Positions 39,248 to 44,775 of a stretch of 44,775 bases of DNA are shown here, in pieces. The translations under genes and the position numbers were made by a program. The stretch is taken from NCBI GenBank assembly GCA_041498155.1, contig JBGQHV010000007.1, positions 1-44,775 on the forward strand, given 5' to 3'. Below the pieces are notes generated by a model that saw only the letters and a list, made by a program, of their open reading frames with translations, had not been told where the DNA came from and did not search any database. The DNA comes from DASTHG01 sp041498155. Its GTDB lineage: Bacteria > Gemmatimonadota > Gemmatimonadetes > Gemmatimonadales > GWC2-71-9. Position 1 is the first letter of the stretch. Every line of letters begins with the position of its first letter.

Positions 39248-39308
39248 GCGGTTTCATCGAACTGTAATGAATCCCCCCCGCGGGGCCGCGGTATATATGG
39301 AATATCCC

Positions 39309-41654
39309 ATGCACAGGCTCCCCTTCCGATTCGCAGTCGTGTGCCTGCTGGCCGTGTGGACCGTGCCGGCCGTCCGGCCGCTCCGCGCCCAGGAGCCCGA
39401 CGCGCGCGCCGCGCTCGAACGGCTGCGCGACTCGCTGGCGGTGGTGACCGACTCGCTCGCGCTGCGCCGGCTCGAAGCATCCACCATCGCCTTCGCCAAG
39501 ACCGACCGCGACAACCCGCTGCTGCACCTGCGGCTGGGCTTCATCGCCTACCGCCTGGGCGAGATCGCCAAATCGAAGTCGCACTACGACGACGCGGCGG
39601 GCGAGTTCGAGTGGGCGTCCGAGCTGCAACCCGCGTGGCCCTATCCCTGGTACGGCCTCGGGTTGTCGGAGCTGGCGCAGGGCGAGCACGCCTCGATCGC
39701 GATCGAGAATCTGCGCCAGCAGCTGGGCCTCGATTACCTCACCAAGGCGTCGCGCGCCTTCGCGCGGGCGACGCAGGCGGACCCGAGCTTCGCCTTCGCC
39801 GCGATCGACCTCGCCACCACGGCGCTGGCCCAGCGCATTCACCCGCGGCTCGAGGTGGCGCTGCAGTCGGTGCGCCTCGCCGCCGCGTCGCCGGCGGGCG
39901 CCAATCCGGCGGTGCAGCTGGCGCGGGGGCGCGTGGAGCGGGAAGTGGGCGAGGTGGATTCGGCGCTGGCCGGATTCCGCGACTATCTGGCGGTGGGCGG
40001 CGATTCGGGGATCGCCCTGTTCGAGCTGGCGCGCACGCAGTTCTTCGCCAACCATCCGGCGACGGCGGAGTCGAGCTACTACAGCGGCGCCCGCCGGACG
40101 ACGAGCGCCGCGGCCAGCGCCCTGTACCGGCGCGACCTGTCCTACCTCGCCGATTCCGTCCAGCTCGCGGAGTTCGAGGCGCAACCGGACGCGGCGGCGC
40201 GCGCCGCCTGGCTGGCGCGCTTCTGGAACCGCCGGGACGTGGTCGAGGCGCGGGAGGCCGGGGAGCGGCTCGCCGAGCACAACCGCCGCTGGTTCTACGC
40301 GGAGCGGAATTTCCGGCTGGTGAGCCGACACCGCCACTACGACATCACCGAGGTGTACCGCTCGGGGCAGGTCGAGTTCGACGACCGCGGCATCATCTAT
40401 CTGCGGCACGGCGAGCCGGACGCGCGCGCGACCTATCCCTCCGACATGGTCCGCGTCCAGCCCAACCAGAGCTGGCTGTACCATCGCCCCTCCGGCGACG
40501 TCGTGTTCCATTTCGTGGCGCGCGACGACGCCTCCGACTACAAGCTGGTGGAGAGCCTGGCCGACGCGCTCGGCTTCCGGGCGGCGGTGCAGGCCGCGGG
40601 GCACCCCGACGCGTCGGTGATCGACCTGTACGCGTCGCGCGAGCAGTTCGGCGGGACGTACGCGCGGGTGGCGCGCGGCGGCGCGCTGGCGGGGACGGTG
40701 CTGGCCGGCGAGCGCACGGAGGGGCGGCGCGCCATCACCGACGGCACGACGACCGACACCTACGGGCAGCGCTTCCCGGTGCGGCTCAACGTCGTGGTCC
40801 ACGATTTCGTCGCCGGGGCGGGCGCCGGGGCCGGCCCCTCGCCCGGCGAGACGACGGCGACGACGATGGTGGGCGGCGGCGACGGCGCGACGCCGGCTGT
40901 GGTGGCGGACCGCGGCGGGCAGGCGCTGCACGTCGTGTTCGCCATCCCTGCCGACCGGCTGTCCCCGGAGCCCGGGCAGGGCGGCGTGCTGTACCCGCTC
41001 CACTTCCGGCTGCTCGTCTCCGATCTGCACGACAGTCTCATCGCGCAGCTCGACACGATGCGCGTCTTCCGCGCGCACGAGACGCTGCACGCCCCGAGTT
41101 TCCTGAGCGGGCGGCTCACCCTCCCGATGGCGCCGGGCGAGTACCGCTACCGGCTGCTCGTCAACACGGCCGATCAGCTCACGGGGCAGCTCGTGGTGCG
41201 GGATTCGGTGGCGGTGCCGGCGCTCGACGGCCGGGCGTTCGCCACCAGCGACCTGGTGCTGGGGCGCGCCGGGGGCGGGCTCGTCTGGCTGCCGCCGCGC
41301 GACACGGTGCTGCTGAACCCACTGGGACGGTTCCCGGAGAACAGCGTCGCCGAGCTGTATTACGAGGTGTACGGCCTGGCGCCGGGGGCGTCCTACCACA
41401 CCGAGGTGCGGTTGGAGCGCCTGGGCGGGCGGTCCCTGTTCGGGCGGATCGGCGGGCTGTTCGGCGGCCGGCGCCCGCCGGTGTTGCTGGAGTTCGACGC
41501 CCCCGCCGACGGTCCGGCGACGCGGGTGCACCGGGGTGTGAGCCTGCGCGGCGTGTCTCCCGGTAGCTACCTGCTCACGCTCATCCTGACCGATCCGGCG
41601 ACGGGCCGCCACGCGACCCAGCACCAGCCGCTCCAGGTGGTGTCCGGCCCGTAA
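39309..41654 (+). CDS. GWxTD-domain secreted protein with TPR-like N-terminus
   Basis: A 781-residue exported protein (signal peptide MHRLPFRFAVVCLLAVWTVP, cleavage near LRAQE). Residues about 30-290 are helical repeats resembling TPRs (NPLLHLRLGFIAYRLGEIAKS, AFEWASELQPAWPYPWYGLG, KASRAFARATQADPSFAFA). The GWxTD region follows (FWNRRDVVEAREAGERLAEHNRRWFYAERNFR, RHGEPDARATYPSD), then a C-terminal beta-rich part. The GWxTD family is known from Bacteroidota, Acidobacteria and Gemmatimonadota; its function is unknown. The YPSDM and SWLYH motifs are characteristic. The start is the ATG at 39309; an in-frame upstream codon would spoil the signal peptide. Confidence 0.85.
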   Translation: MHRLPFRFAVVCLLAVWTVPAVRPLRAQEPDARAALERLRDSLAVVTDSLALRRLEASTIAFAKTDRDNPLLHLRLGFIAYRLGEIAKSKSHYDDAAGEFEWASELQPAWPYPWYGLGLSELAQGEHASIAIENLRQQLGLDYLTKASRAFARATQADPSFAFAAIDLATTALAQRIHPRLEVALQSVRLAAASPAGANPAVQLARGRVEREVGEVDSALAGFRDYLAVGGDSGIALFELARTQFFANHPATAESSYYSGARRTTSAAASALYRRDLSYLADSVQLAEFEAQPDAAARAAWLARFWNRRDVVEAREAGERLAEHNRRWFYAERNFRLVSRHRHYDITEVYRSGQVEFDDRGIIYLRHGEPDARATYPSDMVRVQPNQSWLYHRPSGDVVFHFVARDDASDYKLVESLADALGFRAAVQAAGHPDASVIDLYASREQFGGTYARVARGGALAGTVLAGERTEGRRAITDGTTTDTYGQRFPVRLNVVVHDFVAGAGAGAGPSPGETTATTMVGGGDGATPAVVADRGGQALHVVFAIPADRLSPEPGQGGVLYPLHFRLLVSDLHDSLIAQLDTMRVFRAHETLHAPSFLSGRLTLPMAPGEYRYRLLVNTADQLTGQLVVRDSVAVPALDGRAFATSDLVLGRAGGGLVWLPPRDTVLLNPLGRFPENSVAELYYEVYGLAPGASYHTEVRLERLGGRSLFGRIGGLFGGRRPPVLLEFDAPADGPATRVHRGVSLRGVSPGSYLLTLILTDPATGRHATQHQPLQVVSGP

Positions 41655-41656
41655 CG

Positions 41657-41688
41657 TTGACACGCTCGCGCGCGGGTCCATAAGTTTC
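41657..41688 (+). promoter_or_regulatory. Predicted promoter of the second Ser/Thr kinase
   Basis: TTGACA (41657-41662); 21 nt after the TTG comes TAAGTTTC (41681-41688). It is the clearest example in this window of a -33/-7 pair and also reads as TTGACA-N17-ATAAGT. The leader would be about 18 nt. Confidence 0.6.
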
Positions 41689-41710
41689 CGCGGTTCCCCC
41701 CGGAGATGTG

Positions 41711-43576
41711 ATGTACTGCCCGCATTGCGGCGCCCAGAACGACGAGTCCTTCAAGTTCTGTAAGACCTGCGGCGCCGATCTGTCTGCGACGCTGCCGCTG
41801 GACGCGGTCGTCAAACCCGTCGCGGACGCCGCCGAGCCGTCCGAGCTCGATCTGGTGCGCGGTGAGCTGGAGGAGGAGTACGAGATCCTCGCGGAGCTGG
41901 GCCGCGGGGGCATGGCGATCGTGTTCCATGCGAAGGAGAAGCAGCTCGACCGCGAAGTCGCCATCAAGGTCCTGCCGTTCTCGCTCGCCTTCGACAAGGA
42001 GTTCGTCGAGCGCTTCCAGCGCGAGGCCCGCACCTCCGCCAAGCTCGAGCACCCGAACATCATCCCGATCTACCGCGTCGGAAAATCGGGGCGGGTGATC
42101 TTCTTCGTGATGAAGTTCCTGCGCGGCAAGCCGCTGTCGGCGCTGCTGGCCGCGCGCGGCGCGCTGCCGCCGATGGAGATCCGCCAGGTGCTGACCCAGG
42201 TCGGGCGCGCGCTCGCCTACGCGCACCGCTCCGGGATCGTGCATCGCGACATCAAGCCCGACAACATCATGTTCGACGAGCACGGCGTGGCGCTCGTCAC
42301 CGATTTCGGGATCGCCAAAGCGGCCACCGGCTCGAAGCTCACCGGCACCGGGATGGCCATCGGGACGCCGCACTACATGAGTCCCGAGCAGGCGCGGGCG
42401 CAGCAGCTCGACGGGCGCAGCGACATCTATTCGCTGGGCGTCGTGGCCTACCAGTGCCTCACGGGCGTCGTGCCCTACGACGGCGAGGACTCCTTCTCCA
42501 TCGGCTACAAGCACATCATGGAGGAGCTGCCGGTGCCGGCGCTGGAGACCGAAGAGCAGCGCGATCTCTTCGAAGTGGTCCGCAAGATGATGGCCAAGCT
42601 GCCCACCGAGCGGTTCCAGACGGCCGACGAGATGGTGGAGGTGCTGGAGAGCGGTGCGGGGTTCGTCGCAACGGGGATCAGCACCGCGCAGACCCGCTCG
42701 ATGCCGTCGGTGGGGACGCCGAAATACTCCACTGCGCCCACCACGCCCCTGCCGCGGCTCAGCACCGGGCTGCCGCCGGTGCCGCGGAGATCCACCGCGG
42801 CCGCGCTCGCCATCTGGCTCGTGGTGATGGGGGCGGTGCTGGGCGGCGGCGGCTACCTCGCCTACAAGAAGGGACTGATCTTCGCGCAGACACCCGACAC
42901 GAGCGCCGCGCACCCCGATTCGACGCAGCTCGCCGCCGACAGCGGGCTGCACGGCGACACCATGCCGGTCGGGGCCCGAGACAGCGACGGCCGCGCGTTC
43001 GCCCCCGGGGCGCCGGGACGGCTGCTGCTCCAGGGCACGATCCCGGCGGATGCGCGCGTGACGCTGGACGGCCAGACGGTGCGCGGCACCCAGCTCGATC
43101 TGCCGCCGGGCACCCACAAACTGGCGGTGCGAGCCGCGGGCTACAACAGCTACGAGCGCCAGGTGCTGGTGGTGCCGGGGAGCACGAACACCGTGGCGGT
43201 CGAGCTGCAGAAGTCGCGGATGATCGCCGACACGCAACCGAGCGGCGGTCACGGCGACGTATCTACGTGCGACCAGTTCGGGCCGGCGTACAACCAGGAC
43301 AACGTGTGCTTCGACACGCGGCCCGCGCCCCTCTCGGCTCCCTACATCTTCCTGCCGGCCGACGCGACGGAAACGCCGCGGCTGGCCATCCTGCTGGTGA
43401 AGGTGTCGCGCGAGGGGACGACGCTCGACGCGCGCGTGTTCATGGGCTCCAACGTGCCGACGTTCACTACGCAGGCGCTCGATCTGGCCAGACAGCTCCA
43501 CTGGACGCCGGCGCAGAAGAACGGCGAGCCGGTGGACGCCTGGACGCAGCTGCAGGTCCTGCCGCAGAGGCAGTAA
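41711..43576 (+). CDS. Membrane-bound Ser/Thr protein kinase with zinc ribbon, PEGA and TonB-C-like domains
   Basis: A 621-residue kinase. An N-terminal zinc ribbon (CPHC, CKTC) leads to the kinase domain (about 57-315: GRGGMAIVF, AIKVLPF, HRDIKPDN, DFGIAKA, GTPHYMSPEQ). A transmembrane helix lies near 365-385. The outer region has a PEGA domain (ADARVTLDGQTVRGTQLDLPPGTHKLAVRAAGY, about 445-490) and a C-terminal segment (LAILLVKVSREGTTLDARVFMGSN, then QALDLARQLHWTPAQKNGEPVDAW) whose layout follows the TonB C-terminal fold. The combination suggests a sensor of an envelope or outer-membrane partner. ATG 41711 has CGGAG at suitable distance. Confidence 0.93.
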   Translation: MYCPHCGAQNDESFKFCKTCGADLSATLPLDAVVKPVADAAEPSELDLVRGELEEEYEILAELGRGGMAIVFHAKEKQLDREVAIKVLPFSLAFDKEFVERFQREARTSAKLEHPNIIPIYRVGKSGRVIFFVMKFLRGKPLSALLAARGALPPMEIRQVLTQVGRALAYAHRSGIVHRDIKPDNIMFDEHGVALVTDFGIAKAATGSKLTGTGMAIGTPHYMSPEQARAQQLDGRSDIYSLGVVAYQCLTGVVPYDGEDSFSIGYKHIMEELPVPALETEEQRDLFEVVRKMMAKLPTERFQTADEMVEVLESGAGFVATGISTAQTRSMPSVGTPKYSTAPTTPLPRLSTGLPPVPRRSTAAALAIWLVVMGAVLGGGGYLAYKKGLIFAQTPDTSAAHPDSTQLAADSGLHGDTMPVGARDSDGRAFAPGAPGRLLLQGTIPADARVTLDGQTVRGTQLDLPPGTHKLAVRAAGYNSYERQVLVVPGSTNTVAVELQKSRMIADTQPSGGHGDVSTCDQFGPAYNQDNVCFDTRPAPLSAPYIFLPADATETPRLAILLVKVSREGTTLDARVFMGSNVPTFTTQALDLARQLHWTPAQKNGEPVDAWTQLQVLPQRQ

Positions 43577-44082
43577 TCCGCATCGATCCGGACGCGTACG
43601 TCGCCCCCGGGGCCTGGGTGATGGGCGACGTCACCCTGGGACCCGGCGCCAGCGTGTGGTACGGCGCCGTGCTGCGGGGCGACATGGACCGCATCGTGAT
43701 CGGTGAGTCCACGAACCTGCAGGACGGCACGATCGTCCACGTGGACGAGGGACGGCCCGCGCTGATCGGCGCGCGCGTCGGGGTGGGGCACCGCGCGATC
43801 CTGCACGGCTGCACGGTCGAAGACGACTGCCTCGTCGGCATGGGCAGCATTCTCCTGAACGGGGTGGTGCTGAGCACGGGGAGCGTGGTGGCGGCGGGCG
43901 CGGTGGTGCGCGAAGGGATGGTGGTGCCGCCCGGCTCGCTGGTGATGGGGGTGCCGGCGCGGGTGGTGCGCCCGGTGGACGAGGGGCTGCGCGCGCGGAT
44001 TCGTGCCACGTGGCAGCACTACGTGGAGCTGGCGCGACGGCATCGCGCCGGGAACTTCCCGCCCCATGGAACAGGTTTGTGA
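43576..44082 (+). CDS. Gamma-carbonic-anhydrase-like hexapeptide-repeat protein, no canonical start codon
   Basis: About 168 residues of left-handed beta-helix: AYVAPGAWVMGDVTLGPGASVWYGAVLRGDMDRIVIG, NLQDGTIVHVD, GVGHRAILHGCTVEDDCLVGMGSILLNGV, a YrdA/CaiE/PaaY-like protein. The three zinc histidines are visible (TIVHV; GHRAILHG). The family's usual beginning (DPDAYVAPGAWVMGDV) lies right after the kinase stop, but no ATG, GTG or TTG is available there. The possible starts are ATC 43576, which overlaps the kinase TAA, or CTG 43540; ATG 43621 would remove the first coil. Reaction: CO2 hydration or a related role, not proven for this subgroup. Confidence 0.85.
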   Translation: MRIDPDAYVAPGAWVMGDVTLGPGASVWYGAVLRGDMDRIVIGESTNLQDGTIVHVDEGRPALIGARVGVGHRAILHGCTVEDDCLVGMGSILLNGVVLSTGSVVAAGAVVREGMVVPPGSLVMGVPARVVRPVDEGLRARIRATWQHYVELARRHRAGNFPPHGTGL

Positions 44083-44128
44083 TGTGGATTGTGGGGATGA
44101 CCGGTGGCACGGGCATTGTCCCGAAAGC

Positions 44129-44158
44129 TTGATCGGCAAAACGCACGCACTACCTTGA
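44129..44158 (+). promoter_or_regulatory. Predicted promoter of nrdJ
   Basis: TTG (44129-44131), 19 nt, TACCTTGA (44151-44158). The leader would be about 80 nt. I looked for an NrdR box pair and a cobalamin riboswitch between 44083 and 44244 and saw neither. Confidence 0.4.
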
Positions 44159-44244
44159 CCCTCCGCGCCCGTATCCCGGGTACCAGATCTCTCTGACAGG
44201 TAGTCCGTCACCGTGAACGCTCATACCATGAGGGACGAGCCGGC

Positions 44245-44775
44245 ATGACCGCTTCCCGCAACACAGGCAAGCTCGACCTGAGCGCCAACGCCCTCACGGT
44301 CCTGGAACGCCGCTACCTCGTCAAGGACGATGGCGGCAAGCCGGTCGAGAAAGCCGAGGATCTGTTCTGGCGGGTCGCCCGCACCATCGCCGCCCCCGAT
44401 CGCGCCTACGGCGCCTCCCCCAAGGCGGTGGAGACGGCGGCCGAGGCGTTCTTCGAGCTGATGGCGACCCGGGTGTGGATGCCCAACTCGCCCACCCTGA
44501 TGAACGCCGGCCGGCCGCTGGGCCAGCTCTCCGCCTGTTTCGTGCTCCCGGTGGACGACGCGCTCTCCAACGGCAAGAGCGGCATTTACGACACGCTGCG
44601 CGCGATGGCGCTGGTGCACCAGTCGGGCGGCGGCACCGGGTTCGCGTTCTCGCGGCTGCGCCCCAAGAACGACGTGGTGCGCTCCACCATGGGTGTGGCG
44701 TCGGGGCCGGTGTCGTTCATGAAGCTGTACGACGCTTCGACCGACGTGGTGAAGCAGGGCGGCACCCGGCGCGGC
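44245..44775 (+). CDS. nrdJ: Adenosylcobalamin-dependent (class II) ribonucleotide reductase, partial at the window end
   Basis: The first 177 residues of a class II ribonucleoside-diphosphate reductase, cut by the window edge. After MTASRNTGKLDLSANALTVLERRYL come MPNSPTLMNAGRPLGQLSACFVLPVDD (substrate-binding, with the first active-site Cys), GTGFAFSRLRPKNDVV and GVASGPVSFMKLYDASTDVVKQGG, all typical of NrdJ. The ATG at 44245 lies behind a GGGACGAG sequence. It provides deoxyribonucleotides with B12 as radical source, without needing oxygen. No ATP-cone is seen before the core, so allosteric activity control may be absent. Confidence 0.93.
   Translation, partial: MTASRNTGKLDLSANALTVLERRYLVKDDGGKPVEKAEDLFWRVARTIAAPDRAYGASPKAVETAAEAFFELMATRVWMPNSPTLMNAGRPLGQLSACFVLPVDDALSNGKSGIYDTLRAMALVHQSGGGTGFAFSRLRPKNDVVRSTMGVASGPVSFMKLYDASTDVVKQGGTRRG

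Noticed and set aside
39132..41681. An 849-codon open frame on the minus strand opposite the GWxTD gene
   Set aside because: Arg/His/Gln-rich composition typical of the complement of high-GC codons; the plus strand encodes a signal peptide, TPR-like repeats and the GWxTD motif.
41567..43501. A 644-codon minus-strand frame opposite the second kinase
   Set aside because: Shadow of a gene with complete kinase motifs; no motif or ribosome site of its own.
44083..44244. Cobalamin riboswitch or NrdR boxes before nrdJ
   Set aside because: Neither a B12-box-like core nor paired NrdR-type palindromes are visible in the 162-nt gap.

Overview
This is a very GC-rich (estimated by eye, about two-thirds GC) bacterial chromosome segment with dense, overlapping genes. 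The gene set (GWxTD-domain protein, class II ribonucleotide reductase, FHA/Ser-Thr kinase/PP2C cluster, KaiB-KaiC pair, many small lipoproteins) and promoters resembling the Bacteroidota -33/-7 type (TTG, 19-21 nt, TAnnTTTG) suggest a member of the FCB superphylum, most likely Gemmatimonadota. That placement is inference. There are no rRNA or tRNA genes, no insertion sequences, no phage genes and no CRISPR array.

Layout. 1-5.7 kb: two small proteins, a histone-deacetylase-family amidohydrolase, a CorA transporter, a dipeptide epimerase and the PriA helicase, co-oriented and mostly overlapping. 5.7-11.0 kb: an arginine/ornithine and polyamine group (archaeal-type ornithine cyclodeaminase, pyruvoyl arginine decarboxylase, agmatinase) with a Fur-family regulator, then CcdA, MscL and small membrane proteins. 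11.2-22.9 kb: an accessory, signalling-rich stretch with kaiC-kaiB-histidine kinase-response regulator, two further paralogous response regulators, an OmpA-type protein, an M48 lipoprotein protease, a run of very small proteins, and two paralogous 76/90-residue proteins. 23-30 kb: a HerA/DUF853 ATPase, LysM protein, lipoproteins, a DUF937/YidB-like protein, gamma-glutamyltransferase and an AI-2E-family permease. 30-32 kb: murQ-anmK for muropeptide sugar recycling. 32.2-37.3 kb (minus strand): a four-gene operon of a zinc-ribbon/FHA protein, a Ser/Thr kinase, a PP2C phosphatase and an FHA-trypsin fusion. 37.4-44.8 kb: an N-acetylmuramoyl-L-alanine amidase lipoprotein, a GWxTD protein, a second Ser/Thr kinase with PEGA and TonB-C-like domains, a gamma-carbonic-anhydrase-like protein, and the start of nrdJ.

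The least expected signal is a three-box upstream element repeated at constant spacing at five places between 10.3 and 21.9 kb (yTAr, N9, CAyCC-N7-sGATr dyad, N21, CAnnTTnn). Four copies precede genes for envelope and small proteins at normal promoter distance. The fifth fires into a gap with no convincing gene. It looks like an operator plus promoter of a local regulon that includes both members of the 76/90-residue family, and it sits among three NarL-type response regulators. Several start codons are non-canonical or uncertain (509, 15065/15113, 43576).
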